From the NCBI GenBank assembly GCA_024229615.1, contig JAAESG010000089.1, positions 1 through 46,330 of the forward strand: DNA of 46,330 bases. The letters are read 5' to 3'. Source of the stretch: Gammaproteobacteria bacterium. Its GTDB lineage: Bacteria; Pseudomonadota; Gammaproteobacteria; GCA-001735895. Under the pieces are notes generated by a model that made no database searches, was not told the DNA's origin, and saw only the letters and a program-made list of their open reading frames with translations. The translations under genes and the position numbers were made by a program. Shown here piece after piece: positions 8,588 to 17,017 of the stretch (position 1 is its first letter; each line of letters starts with the position of its first letter).

Positions 8588-9232
8588 ATGCTCAACTTGT
8601 CGATACGCAATGCGCTGGTGCTGCTGCTTACCCTTGCTTTGAACGCTTGCGGCATATATGAAAAATATGACTATGGCAAAAGTGCTAATTCGAGGCTCGA
8701 CGATTCGTTGGTAACTACCGTCGAGATGCCGGTGAGCGCGCCGTCCATCAGTCAACGCTATCGCCCTCAGGGTCCGACTGCGCAAAGTGAGCGCAGGGGA
8801 TTTGACTTGCTGGTCCCGAGCAGGGCGCCGGTTCTGGCCGCGAGTGACGGTCTCGTAAGCCGTTCCGCGCTATCGTTTCTGTTTGGTAATCAGCTGTTTA
8901 TAAACCACGGCCGGAGCGCCTCCGCTTACCGAGTTCAAACACGTTATTTCCATCTCGTCGAGGCACTGGTAGGCGAAGGAGAGAAGGTTCGCCGTGGACA
9001 GTTGATCGATTATTCGGGGATGACCGGGCTTGCCGGGATATTTCCACACCTGCATTTTGAAGTGCATCAGCTAAACGACGATGATCCAGCACTCGCGATT
9101 AGGGATCTCGATCCTCAACGCTGTTGGTTTGATGGGCCAGGCAAGATCACTTGTTACCATAGGGCGGGTGATTTCAGTGCCCGCAACCTGACCTATCCGG
9201 TGCCCTGTCGTGGCCTGGAGTGTCAGCAGTGA
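8588..9232 (+). CDS. M23-family peptidase-like lipoprotein (first zinc His missing)
   Basis: 214 residues with a lipoprotein signal: hydrophobic stretch then LALNAC with Cys at 21. The LytM/M23 fold is supported by RRGFDLLVPSRAPVLAASDG, FINHG and PHLHFEVHQ. In active M23 enzymes the first motif is HxxxD; here the aspartate of GFDL remains but the histidine position is Arg or Glu (SERRGFDL), while the HxH motif is present. It may therefore be a non-catalytic LytM factor that regulates an amidase, or an unusual enzyme. The stop overlaps the next gene's GTG, so the two are probably translationally coupled. Confidence 0.85.
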   Translation: MLNLSIRNALVLLLTLALNACGIYEKYDYGKSANSRLDDSLVTTVEMPVSAPSISQRYRPQGPTAQSERRGFDLLVPSRAPVLAASDGLVSRSALSFLFGNQLFINHGRSASAYRVQTRYFHLVEALVGEGEKVRRGQLIDYSGMTGLAGIFPHLHFEVHQLNDDDPALAIRDLDPQRCWFDGPGKITCYHRAGDFSARNLTYPVPCRGLECQQ

Positions 9233-10035
9233 GCCCGGCCGGTCTGGACCTGGAACAGTTTGCGCAGTGTATTGCGGATTTTTTCTTCATGTTGGTTCCC
9301 CGGCCTCGACCATCGCGCAAGGCGCTTGATGAATGCCTTATTATTTCTCATCGTGGTGAACACGATAATCGGCAGGTTAAGGAGAATACCCTCGAGGCGT
9401 TTGCAGTAGCCGTGGACGCCGGAGTCTGGGGAATAGAATTCGATGTTCGCTGGACCCGTGATTGGCATCCCGTGGTGATACACGATAGCGACGCAAAGCG
9501 GGTCTTCGGGCTCGATCTGGACGTGGCAGCTGCGAGTCTGCAGGAGTTGCGCCTACAGCTGCCGGAGATTCCAACCCTGGCTGAGGTGGTGGAGCGTTTC
9601 GGCGGTAAATATCATTTGATGATTGAATTGAAACGCGATGAAAACGGCGGCGAGCGGATCAAAGCCGAGCGTTTGCGCGATACCCTGAATTCGCTGGAGG
9701 CCGGGGTGGATTATCATATCCTCGCGCTGGATTTCGAGTTGTTTGAGCTGGTTGAGTTCACGAGCCCCGCTGCCCTGTTGCCGGTGGCTACTCTGAATAT
9801 CGGGAAATTCAGTCGACAGACCCTGGCGCGGAATTTTGCCGGTCTAAGTGGTCAATACCTGTTACTAAATTCAAAGTTGATCCGCCGGCACCAGCGACAG
9901 GGACAGAAGATCGGTACCGGTTTTATCGCCTCGAGATTTGCTTTTTATCGCGAATTGAATCGTGGTGTGGACTGGATTTTCACTAATCATGCACTCCGAC
10001 TCTGCGCCCTTAGAAGACGACTGTTGGACGATTGA
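9229..10035 (+). CDS. glycerophosphodiester phosphodiesterase family protein
   Basis: Start taken as GTG 9229, which has GGAG eight bases upstream and overlaps the previous stop (GTGA); a GTG at 9220 is the alternative. Conserved GDPD residues are visible: SHRGEH (catalytic His plus Arg), KENTLEAF (metal Glu), GIEFDVRWTRD (Glu-Asp pair), VVIHD (second His), and MIELK (later metal Glu). No signal peptide is obvious, so a cytosolic or membrane-associated role in lipid head-group turnover is likely. Length of about 268 residues is normal for the family. Partner: the M23-like lipoprotein upstream, giving a two-gene envelope unit. Confidence 0.88.
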   Translation: MSPAGLDLEQFAQCIADFFFMLVPRPRPSRKALDECLIISHRGEHDNRQVKENTLEAFAVAVDAGVWGIEFDVRWTRDWHPVVIHDSDAKRVFGLDLDVAAASLQELRLQLPEIPTLAEVVERFGGKYHLMIELKRDENGGERIKAERLRDTLNSLEAGVDYHILALDFELFELVEFTSPAALLPVATLNIGKFSRQTLARNFAGLSGQYLLLNSKLIRRHQRQGQKIGTGFIASRFAFYRELNRGVDWIFTNHALRLCALRRRLLDD

Positions 10036-10121
10036 TGCCCATTTGGCCAGCTGTAAGACCGAAAAAATCGATGCGGTTCAATAGTTTTCGTGTCAGTATC
10101 TCTGCTGGATTTTACTGAGAT

Positions 10122-10805
10122 TTGAGATTGGATTCTAAAGACATACTCGAGGCACTGGGCACGTCGCACCTGTTCTCGGAGTTGACCGATGAACAAATGG
10201 ACCGCGTGCGTCGGCATTCCCATATCACCGATATGCTCGAAGGGGAGTCACTGTTTTTCCAGGGCGACAACGCGACCAGTTTTTACCTGGTGCTTTCGGG
10301 GCGTATCAAACTGTTCCGGGTATCGCCAGAGGGTAAGGAAAAAGTTGTCGAAATCATGGAAACCGGATCGACCTTTGCCGAAGCCCTGATGTTCATGGAT
10401 CAATCCACCTACCCGGTTACGGCAACCGCGATTGCACCCAGCCGGGTAATCGGGATTAACTGTAATGATTTCAAATCGATGCTGCGTGAATCGATAGACA
10501 CCTGCTTTCTACTATTGGGTAAAATGAGCTTTCGCTTACGCGGGCTGATTCATGAAATTGATGCGCTAAGCCTGGATACGGGCACTGTGCGCACGGTTGC
10601 CTACCTGCTTAAGCAGGCTCCATCGGACGACGATCACTTTGAACTTAAGGTCGCTAAGAGCGTTATTGCCTCGAGGTTGTCGGTGAAACCCGAAACCTTT
10701 TCTCGAATCCTGAAAAACTTGCACGAGCAAGAGATTGTGACTATCGATGGCCGCAAGGTCACGATTCATGATCGTGACGCGATGCACACGCTCTGTTCGG
10801 ACTAG
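10122..10805 (+). CDS. dnr: Crp/Fnr-family transcription regulator, DNR/NNR type
   Basis: 227 residues. The cyclic-nucleotide-like sensor domain (LFFQGDNATSFYLVLSGRI, then PEGKEKVVEIMETGSTFAEA) is followed by a dimer helix and a C-terminal helix-turn-helix with VKPETFSRILKNL. The E-x-x-S-R pattern of the recognition helix is the one that reads TTGA half-sites. No N-terminal cysteine cluster is present, so this is not an iron-sulphur FNR; the DNR class senses NO, usually through haem. It faces convergently toward the haem d1 operon, and matching boxes lie upstream of the hemerythrins, nirE, nirS and the NO reductase operon. Start is a TTG at 10122 or 10128; the latter has better spacing to GAG. 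The gene symbol is by context and motif. Confidence 0.85.
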   Translation: MRLDSKDILEALGTSHLFSELTDEQMDRVRRHSHITDMLEGESLFFQGDNATSFYLVLSGRIKLFRVSPEGKEKVVEIMETGSTFAEALMFMDQSTYPVTATAIAPSRVIGINCNDFKSMLRESIDTCFLLLGKMSFRLRGLIHEIDALSLDTGTVRTVAYLLKQAPSDDDHFELKVAKSVIASRLSVKPETFSRILKNLHEQEIVTIDGRKVTIHDRDAMHTLCSD

Positions 10806-10833
10806 GGCCTTACCACCAAGCTGATGGTCGGTG

Positions 10834-12057
10834 TTATAAGGGTAATCCTTTGCTGATTTCCTGACGCCGACGGTAAGGTGTTACTTCGACTCTCTGCGGC
10901 ATATCTACCACGCCGATTTCGTCGTCGTTCAGGTAACAACCCGGATCTTCAGCCCACGGATTCCCGGTCAGTTGCCAGGCGCGAGTACGTGAATTACCCC
11001 CGCATATGGCGAGGTGCTGACAGCTGGCGCAACGGCCTTCGAGCGGTCTTTTTTCGGCCTTCAATCCAGCCATCAGTGGATCCGAAGTATCCTGCCAGAT
11101 TTCAGAGAATGGACGTTGCTTGACGCTGCCAATACTGTAGTCCCACCACATCGTGTCCGGGTGGACGGTTCCGAGGTTGTCGATGTTGGCGATGTTGACC
11201 CCCGATGAATTTCCACCCCAGCGCAACAACTGTTTGCGCAGCGCGGGGACGTGTTCGGGGATGTGTTGCTCTGCCCAGCGCAGCAGGTAAACCCCGTCGG
11301 CGTCGTTGTTACCGGTGACAAACTCCCGTTTGATGCCATCCTCGACGTCTTGCCAGCAGGTCTTGAACATCAGGTCCATGGCTTCGCGCGTCATCTGGTG
11401 ATGCAGATCGCTGTCACGGTTACGATTACCACGCCCGGCATAGTTGAGATGAGACAGGTAGAACTTGTCGATATCTTCGTCGCGCATCAACTGCAGCAAA
11501 TCGGGAAGTTCGGCCGCATTGTCCTGGGTCAGGGTGAAGCGAAGACCGACCTTGATGCCGGCGTCATGGCACAAACGAATGCCTCGAATCGACTCGTCAA
11601 ACGCACCCTGTTTGCGACGGAAACAATCATGTGTCTCGCGCATACCGTCGAGACTGACGCCGACATAGTCATAACCGATATCCACGATATCGGCGATGTT
11701 GTCCTCGGTGATCAGGGTGCCGTTAGTGGAAAGTCCGACGTAGAACCCCATTTCCTTTGCGTGCCGGGAAATGTCAAAAATGTCGGCACGTAACAACGGT
11801 TCGCCACCCGACAAAATCAGCACCGACACACCAAAAGACTTCAGGTCACGCATCACTTCGAATACTTCTTCAGTGCTGAGCTCGCCTGGGAAATCGACGT
11901 TGGCCGAGGTTGCGTAACAGTGCTTGCAGGTCAGATTGCAACGCCTGATCAGATTCCAGATGACGACCGGGCCGCTGCCCATCATGACCGGTTTGGGTTT
12001 GGGCGTAACACTGTGCCCGCTTGCGAGAGCGTGCATATATCGGCTTATTCTAAACAT
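10834..12057 (-). CDS. nirJ: haem d1 biosynthesis radical SAM protein NirJ
   Basis: 407 residues. The radical SAM cluster motif is CNLTCKHC (Cys 40, 44, 47), followed by SGGEPLLR. The C-terminal SPASM-like region has CASCQHLAICGG and a later PGCY for an auxiliary cluster. NirJ acts on the 12,18-didecarboxysirohaem intermediate, removing propionate side chains to install the oxo groups of haem d1. It is the last gene of the minus-strand operon nirE-C-F-D-L-GH-J. Its ATG shares one base with the stop of the upstream gene (TGATG), which indicates coupling. It ends convergently to the DNR-type regulator, 28 bases away. Confidence 0.95.
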   Translation of the reverse strand: MFRISRYMHALASGHSVTPKPKPVMMGSGPVVIWNLIRRCNLTCKHCYATSANVDFPGELSTEEVFEVMRDLKSFGVSVLILSGGEPLLRADIFDISRHAKEMGFYVGLSTNGTLITEDNIADIVDIGYDYVGVSLDGMRETHDCFRRKQGAFDESIRGIRLCHDAGIKVGLRFTLTQDNAAELPDLLQLMRDEDIDKFYLSHLNYAGRGNRNRDSDLHHQMTREAMDLMFKTCWQDVEDGIKREFVTGNNDADGVYLLRWAEQHIPEHVPALRKQLLRWGGNSSGVNIANIDNLGTVHPDTMWWDYSIGSVKQRPFSEIWQDTSDPLMAGLKAEKRPLEGRCASCQHLAICGGNSRTRAWQLTGNPWAEDPGCYLNDDEIGVVDMPQRVEVTPYRRRQEISKGLPL

Positions 12058-13034
12058 CAGGCGACTAACCTCAGTCCGGTTTTTTTCAGAATCCGGGTGC
12101 TGAAGAGCACCTCGTGTTGTTTGCTGCTGGTACCCAGCAGATCGCTGATCTGATCGACTTTAGCGATGACTTCATCACGATCATGGCCATGCACCATGGC
12201 AAACAGGTTATATGGCCATAGAGGTAAATGGCGCGGTCTTTCATAGCAGTGGCTAACGAACTCGAGGCGTCCGACTCTTGCACCGAGTACGGGCAGCTTT
12301 GCATCGTCGACATTCCATACCGACATGCCGTTACTCCGCAGACCCAGGCGGTAGTGATTGGGAATCGCGCCGATACGTCTTATCACACCGCGATCGAGCA
12401 TCCGCTGCATGCGCTGAATCACGGTTTGAGTGTCGCAGCCGCAAGTCCCGGCCACCTCGGTATACGGAGCGGTCTGTAATGCCAGGCCCTCCTGGGTCGC
12501 CTGCACGATACAACGGTCGAGTTCGTCGATAATCATGCCTCCCTGTTTGAGCGGTCCCGGGATGGGTTGCGTAGTGATTTGGTCCTCCTCGTCCAGCATC
12601 AACCACAGGCCCAGGTAAAAGGTTTGCAGTTTTGGGAAGTTGTAAACCGGCAAATTGCTTGCCTGTTCGATGCGGGTTATGGTTTGCTGCAATAATTCCG
12701 GCGTTTCGGTGGCGATCACGAACCACATATTGAATTCATGCTCGCGCTGATAATTATGCGCCACTTCGGGCATCTCGTTGACTTGCCCGGCGACCTCGTC
12801 GAATCTGTCCTGCGGCACTGACATCGCCGCCAGGGTCAGGCTGCCACCCATGCTGGAGGCATCGTATAAGGGACCGAATCGACTCAATTCGCCGTCATCC
12901 AGCAATTCCCGGATCATCGACATCAAGCTGGCGCTATCGCAGCCAAGGTCGGCTGCGACTCGCGCAAACGGCTGTTCCTCGATGGGAAAACCGCCCTGGT
13001 AACGATTGATAAAGTTTCGACTCAGTTCATCCAT
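12057..13034 (-). CDS. fused sirohaem decarboxylase, two Lrp/AsnC-like modules (NirG-NirH by position)
   Basis: 325 residues formed of two tandem winged-helix plus AsnC-like modules. Module 1 (about 1-150) has the NirD/NirG-type motif AHNYQREHEFNMWFV. Module 2 (about 170-325) has the NirL/NirH-type motif HCYERPRHLPLWPYNLFAMV. These proteins form the complex that decarboxylates sirohaem to didecarboxysirohaem. In the usual nirC-F-D-L-G-H-J order this gene sits where separate nirG and nirH lie, so it is read as a GH fusion; NirDL fusions are known elsewhere, and sequence alone cannot settle the name. It overlaps nirL by eight bases and abuts nirJ. Confidence 0.88.
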   Translation of the reverse strand: MDELSRNFINRYQGGFPIEEQPFARVAADLGCDSASLMSMIRELLDDGELSRFGPLYDASSMGGSLTLAAMSVPQDRFDEVAGQVNEMPEVAHNYQREHEFNMWFVIATETPELLQQTITRIEQASNLPVYNFPKLQTFYLGLWLMLDEEDQITTQPIPGPLKQGGMIIDELDRCIVQATQEGLALQTAPYTEVAGTCGCDTQTVIQRMQRMLDRGVIRRIGAIPNHYRLGLRSNGMSVWNVDDAKLPVLGARVGRLEFVSHCYERPRHLPLWPYNLFAMVHGHDRDEVIAKVDQISDLLGTSSKQHEVLFSTRILKKTGLRLVA

Positions 13035-13554
13035 GGGTCGCTATCCTCTGCGAGTTTTGTTCCGGCTTGCACTGGTAACTGGCTCCACGCTGTTTGAAAC
13101 AGCGCTTGCTGAAGAGTATTTCATGATCGATGTCGTGCAGGCCGCATTTCTCAACGATAAACCCGACCTGCTCGATCACCGCGTCACGGTCTTGTCCGTG
13201 GATCATGCTGAACAGGTTGTAATGCCAGTCGGGTAGACGGCGAGGACGTTGATAGCAAAGGGTTACGAAGGAGTACTGTCCGATACAATGTCCTGCTTCG
13301 GTAACCCGGGCATCGGGGATATCCCAGACCACCATGCCGTTGGCGCGGTATCCGAGTTCACGGTGGCGTACTACCACACCGAAGCGTTTGAGATCGCCTC
13401 GCATGATGATTCGTTTGATGCCATCGATCACCTCGATTTCATCGCATCCGAGCTGTTCGGCGATTGCCTGGTAGGGGCGATTGACCAGAGGCAGGCCCTT
13501 GCCGATGATTTCGATCAGGGCTAGCTCAAAAGCTGAATCCTTGATCATGTCCAT
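13027..13554 (-). CDS. nirL: sirohaem decarboxylase subunit NirL (NirL/NirH type)
   Basis: 175 residues with an N-terminal winged helix (RPYQAIAEQLGCDEIEVIDG) and an AsnC-like domain. LCYQRPRRLPDWHYNLFSMI is the conserved NirL/NirH motif. It works with the NirD-type subunit to decarboxylate sirohaem at C12 and C18. The start overlaps the upstream nirD by ten bases and the end overlaps the downstream fused gene, so the operon is tightly coupled. NirL rather than NirH is assigned by position only. The C-terminal tail (YQCKPEQNSQRIATHG) is polar and probably extends past the domain. Confidence 0.88.
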   Translation of the reverse strand: MDMIKDSAFELALIEIIGKGLPLVNRPYQAIAEQLGCDEIEVIDGIKRIIMRGDLKRFGVVVRHRELGYRANGMVVWDIPDARVTEAGHCIGQYSFVTLCYQRPRRLPDWHYNLFSMIHGQDRDAVIEQVGFIVEKCGLHDIDHEILFSKRCFKQRGASYQCKPEQNSQRIATHG

Positions 13555-14003
13555 TTCAGATCGAACCCCAGGTCGATAAAAAATTCGTTCAGCAAGGGCA
13601 GGTCGAGCACTGCGTACCCGCAGCTGGCTTCTATTTCGGATAACACTTCCTGCAAGCGATCTTCATCCGCGGCTACAACCACGAACCAGAGGTTATACTG
13701 ATGTTCGCGTTCGTAGTTGTGGTTGACTTCGTCGAAGGCGTTGATGATGGCTGCGGATTCTTCGAGTTTGCTTTGCGGTACTGAAATTGCCGCCAGGGTG
13801 CTCACGCCGATGCGGTTGGGACGGAACACAGCCCCGACCCGACTTACCACACCCTCGGTCTGTAAACGTCGCAGGGTTTCCAGCACCGTGGTTTCATAAA
13901 TGCCCAGTTGTTTGGCAATATCGGCATAGGGATTTGGGGTTAAGGGCATACCTTGCTGGAATTCGTTCAGCAGGCGCTGTTCGAGTTTGGAAAACTGTCT
14001 CAT
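13545..14003 (-). CDS. nirD: sirohaem decarboxylase subunit NirD (NirD/NirG type)
   Basis: 152 residues: an N-terminal helix-turn-helix (NPYADIAKQLGIYETTVLET) and an AsnC-like domain with VNHNYEREHQYNLWFVV, the HNYxREH motif of the NirD/NirG class that lies at the substrate site. Part of the complex making didecarboxysirohaem for haem d1. ATG 14003 overlaps the nirF stop (ATGA). NirD versus NirG is inferred from gene order after nirF. Confidence 0.88.
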   Translation of the reverse strand: MRQFSKLEQRLLNEFQQGMPLTPNPYADIAKQLGIYETTVLETLRRLQTEGVVSRVGAVFRPNRIGVSTLAAISVPQSKLEESAAIINAFDEVNHNYEREHQYNLWFVVVAADEDRLQEVLSEIEASCGYAVLDLPLLNEFFIDLGFDLKWT

Positions 14004-15166
14004 AAGCCGATCCGATGTGCGCGTGCGGTAAAAAAAATGCCGCTAGGTTTACTCGCCGGGATCGATGTTTTTCGCTCGAAGGTATGTGTATCGTATACCT
14101 CGACGCGACCTTCATCGCGTACTGACAACCAGACTTCCTCGCCGCGTGGCTCGAACTCCATGTGCAGTACACCTTTGCCTGGTTTCAATTGTCTGACGAT
14201 TTCGAGGCTCTGGGTATCGATAACCTGGATGGTGTCGTTATCGGGCAGCGCGAAGTTAACCCATACCTGCCGACCGTCCGGACGGGCCATGACGAAAATC
14301 GGCTGGCCATGCACCTTGATGCGTCCTGCTTCCTGCCAGTCGCGCATATTAATCACCAGTACCTCGTGGCGTCCGACTGCGGGTACGAAGGCCAGGTCTC
14401 CGGCCACTGCCCAGCCCTCGAGGTGTGGCATCTTGTAGACCGGCAGTTTCTGTTCGCCCCTGCCATAATTTGGCAGGATACGCTTCACACCTGCGGCAAG
14501 ATTCCACAGGTCCAGCAAGGCCATGCCATCTTCACCGAACAGACCGGCGATGTAATAGCGGCCGTCAGAGGTGATTAACGCGTCATAGGGATTGCGCCCG
14601 ATTGCCTTGAATTTCTGAATCTCGGGACGGGTCTGCTGCGACATGTCGAGTACCCAGATTTCATCGGCGTCCCACAGCGAAAATACGAACTTGTGGCCGG
14701 GTGCGTCGACCAGGCCGATGACCTTGGAACGTTGTTGATTGCTACCATAGGTGGCAGGAATGTCCGCCACCAGCTCGAGCGTGTCAGCGTTGAATACCTT
14801 GACCCCACCCGGTTTATAATTGGATACCGCGACCAGACGACCATCCTGCGAAATTGCACCACCGATGCTGTTACCCGACTGCAGGGTACGCCCGCTCAAT
14901 TTGGCGTCCAGTATATCGACCTTGCTGAGGCCGCCGTCGCGCCCGAAAACGTAGGCGTAGCGGGCGTCACGCGAGTACACCACCGAGGCGTGTGACAGGT
15001 CGCCGAGACCATCCACACTAGCGATACTGGTGTTGCCGCTGGTCTCGACGATTTGCACGCTACTGCTGGCGCGTTCGATGAACAGGCCCAAGTCCCCGGT
15101 ACCCCGAGCGGCGGCGGCCGGGTTGAGCAGCATGAAAGCCAGGAAGGACAGTAAAATCCCGCGCAT
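14000..15166 (-). CDS. nirF: haem d1 biosynthesis protein NirF
   Basis: The track frame begins at 15370, but the true start is ATG 15166 (MRGILLSFLAFMLLNPAAAA), a signal peptide start that overlaps the nirC stop as TAATG. The mature protein is a beta-propeller related to the d1 domain of NirS, with repeats such as SRDARYAYVFGRDGGLSKVD and TSDGRYYIAGLFGEDGMAL and the ending ASKPSGIFF. NirF acts in the periplasm in late haem d1 assembly, as a dehydrogenase or d1 intermediate carrier. No lipobox cysteine is seen in the signal peptide. About 388 residues, typical for the family. Confidence 0.93.
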   Translation of the reverse strand: MRGILLSFLAFMLLNPAAAARGTGDLGLFIERASSSVQIVETSGNTSIASVDGLGDLSHASVVYSRDARYAYVFGRDGGLSKVDILDAKLSGRTLQSGNSIGGAISQDGRLVAVSNYKPGGVKVFNADTLELVADIPATYGSNQQRSKVIGLVDAPGHKFVFSLWDADEIWVLDMSQQTRPEIQKFKAIGRNPYDALITSDGRYYIAGLFGEDGMALLDLWNLAAGVKRILPNYGRGEQKLPVYKMPHLEGWAVAGDLAFVPAVGRHEVLVINMRDWQEAGRIKVHGQPIFVMARPDGRQVWVNFALPDNDTIQVIDTQSLEIVRQLKPGKGVLHMEFEPRGEEVWLSVRDEGRVEVYDTHTFERKTSIPASKPSGIFFTARAHRIGL

Positions 15167-15483
15167 TACAAATCCTCTTGCAGCAGACGGTCTGCCATCC
15201 AGCGCGCTTCTACGGGCGTTAACAGTGAGCGCCAGGGGGGCATCGCGGTGCCCGGTCGGCCATCCAGTATTACCCGGCTGAGGTACTCGGCGGATTTGCC
15301 CTGCAGCATGCGTGGGAGTAACGCCGGCCCGAGTCCTCCTTTCATCTGCAGGCCATGGCAGGAGCCACAATCCTGGATAAGCAGGTTACGCAGGTCCGCC
15401 TGACGACTGCTCGATATGCTGTCATTTGCGCCCAGCGGAGCCGCCACCAGGAAACTAAGCGCGAGCCAGAAGGAACGAGTCAT
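15166..15483 (-). CDS. nirC: periplasmic monohaem cytochrome NirC (c55x)
   Basis: 105 residues with a signal peptide (FWLALSFLVAAPLGA) and one haem c site, DCGSCHG (Cys39-His43), followed by a Met-containing region (TAMPPW) that can give the distal ligand. NirC is a small electron carrier that supports haem d1 formation and can reduce NirS. Its start lies inside the end of nirE (29-base overlap) and its stop overlaps the nirF ATG. Confidence 0.92.
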   Translation of the reverse strand: MTRSFWLALSFLVAAPLGANDSISSSRQADLRNLLIQDCGSCHGLQMKGGLGPALLPRMLQGKSAEYLSRVILDGRPGTAMPPWRSLLTPVEARWMADRLLQEDL

Positions 15484-16261
15484 CTGCGATAACCCTCTCG
15501 TTTTGCTGTTGCTCAGACTGAAACCAGTCGAGTTCGTCGCTGAGCGCGACGACGTCGCCGATGATGGTAGTTACGGGGGATTCCAGATCGGCGGCATCGA
15601 CCGCGTCAGCAAGATCTGAGAGGGTGGCAATCACTTTTTGCTGGTGTCTGGTCGTGCCGCCATGAATAGCCGCGGCCGGCGTGTTCGCCGGCAGGCCGGC
15701 GCGTACCAGCTCAGAACAAATCAGTTGCAGATTTGCCAGCCCCATGTAGATAACCAGGGTACAGTCCGGATCAGCAAGCTTGTCCCAGTCTATATCTAGG
15801 GTTTCGTCGTTTTGCAGGTGTCCGGTGATGAAGCGGACGCCATGGTTGAGACCACGATGGGTCAGCGGAATACCGCTATAGCTGCTGCAACCGGCCGCGG
15901 CAGTTACACCGGGCACCACTTCGAATGGAATGCCGTGCTGACGCAGCACCAGGGCTTCTTCGCCGCCGCGGCCGAAGATATATGGATCACCACCCTTGAG
16001 GCGCACCAGACGCCGACCCGAGAGCGCCAGGCTGACGATGATTTCGTTGATTTGATCCTGTGGAACGCAATGTTTGCCGGGTGTTTTACCGACCGATATC
16101 TGACTCACGCCATGGGGAATCATTTCCAGTATTTCATCGCTGACCAGTCGGTCAAAAACGACGACATCGGCTTGCTGGATCAAGCGCAGTGCTTTAACCG
16201 TCAGCAGTTCGGGATCCCCGGGTCCCGAGCCAACCAGTGAAACAAAACCTTTCGTCGTCAT
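15455..16261 (-). CDS. nirE: uroporphyrinogen-III C-methyltransferase
   Basis: 268 residues with the SUMT signatures LVGSGPGDPELLTVKAL near the start, LVRLKGGDPYIFGRG (SAM-binding loop), and VPGVTAAAGCSSYSGIPLTH. It methylates uroporphyrinogen III at C2 and C7, the first committed step toward sirohaem and so haem d1. As the first gene of the minus-strand d1 operon, with an FNR/DNR box about 110 bases upstream, the denitrification paralogue name nirE is preferred over cobA; no cobalamin or sirohaem genes are near. The final residues overlap nirC. Confidence 0.92.
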   Translation of the reverse strand: MTTKGFVSLVGSGPGDPELLTVKALRLIQQADVVVFDRLVSDEILEMIPHGVSQISVGKTPGKHCVPQDQINEIIVSLALSGRRLVRLKGGDPYIFGRGGEEALVLRQHGIPFEVVPGVTAAAGCSSYSGIPLTHRGLNHGVRFITGHLQNDETLDIDWDKLADPDCTLVIYMGLANLQLICSELVRAGLPANTPAAAIHGGTTRHQQKVIATLSDLADAVDAADLESPVTTIIGDVVALSDELDWFQSEQQQNERVIADDSFLLARA

Positions 16262-16336
16262 AGATTAGTACCTGTCGCGGTGGCCTGCTGGTTTAGACCT
16301 TAGATTTGATTCTCTTTATCGAAATATGTGGCTGTT

Positions 16337-16342
16337 ATTATT
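16337..16342 (-). promoter_or_regulatory. putative -10 element of the nirE operon promoter
   Basis: Reads AATAAT on the minus strand, one mismatch from TATAAT. Its position is exactly what a class II FNR/DNR promoter predicts if the 16365-16378 box is centred at -41.5. Confidence 0.5.
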
Positions 16343-16364
16343 GTTTCAGAGGCTTGTTTTGTAT

Positions 16365-16378
16365 TTGATAAATGTCAA
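16365..16378. promoter_or_regulatory. FNR/DNR box shared by divergent nirE and hemerythrin promoters
   Basis: TTGATAAATGTCAA, a perfect TTGAY-N4-RTCAA inverted half-site pair, lies between nirE (minus) and the membrane hemerythrin gene (plus). Both flanking sides carry a -10-like hexamer at the spacing expected for -41.5 activation (TAGAAT at 16401 on plus, AATAAT at 16342 on minus). This suggests one regulator dimer could serve two promoters. Confidence 0.85.
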
Positions 16379-16400
16379 CCACAGTGAGGGTTGTGTTGGC

Positions 16401-16406
16401 TAGAAT
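16401..16406 (+). promoter_or_regulatory. putative -10 element of the membrane hemerythrin promoter
   Basis: TAGAAT, with start point predicted at about 16413; the FNR/DNR box centre is then at -41.5. Confidence 0.55.
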
Positions 16407-16450
16407 TCTTCCGTCAGGCCTGATTCACAGGTGGCAACGAGATCCTGTTC

Positions 16451-17017
16451 ATGAATAACAAAACCCGTATGTTTGGTGTGGCTGTATTAATTCTGGCGCT
16501 GGTTACCGCGGCGATACTGGGCCTCGTAACCAGCCCTGGAAATCCGCTCACCTGGCTGCTGGTTTTAATGTTGATGTCACTGCCCTTTTTATATCGCAAG
16601 CTGACCACCAGACAGTTTGTCGAATGGAAGGATGAATACAGCGTCGGTATCGATTCGATCGATCAGCAACATCGTAAATTATTGAATCTTATTAATAGTT
16701 TACAAACGGCGGTTAACTACAAAACCGGTTCCGAATTCGAACGTGAGGCACTCGATGAACTGGTCGATTACACCAAAACTCATTTCAGCTACGAAGAAGG
16801 TTTGATGGAGCGCTACGAGTATCCGGAATTCACCACGCATCGGGCGGAGCACGAATTAATGATCTCGAGGGTCGATCAGGTGCTGGCCAAGTATCAACAG
16901 GATGAAGATACTGCGATGCAAAATGCGATTGATTTCCTCAAGGACTGGCTGATCAACCACATCAACGGTACCGACCAGAAGTACGCCGGATTTTTGATCG
17001 AAAAGGGCGCGAAGTAA
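16451..17017 (+). CDS. membrane-anchored bacteriohemerythrin
   Basis: 188 residues. Two hydrophobic segments (about 7-26 and 32-48) precede a four-helix hemerythrin domain. The di-iron ligands are visible in order: DSIDQQHRKLL, KTHFSYEEGLM (His and Glu), THRAEHE (two His) and INHINGTDQKY (His and Asp). Hemerythrins bind O2 or NO at a non-haem di-iron site. Control by the FNR/DNR box at 16365 and its place between the nir and NO reductase genes suggest an NO-related role: sensing, buffering or delivery at the membrane. That role is inference. A 14-base palindrome (GCCGACTAGTCGGC, 17020-17033) directly follows the stop. Confidence 0.9.
   Translation: MNNKTRMFGVAVLILALVTAAILGLVTSPGNPLTWLLVLMLMSLPFLYRKLTTRQFVEWKDEYSVGIDSIDQQHRKLLNLINSLQTAVNYKTGSEFEREALDELVDYTKTHFSYEEGLMERYEYPEFTTHRAEHELMISRVDQVLAKYQQDEDTAMQNAIDFLKDWLINHINGTDQKYAGFLIEKGAK

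Noticed and set aside
11251-11793. 180-aa plus-strand ORF
   Set aside because: Antisense shadow of nirJ.
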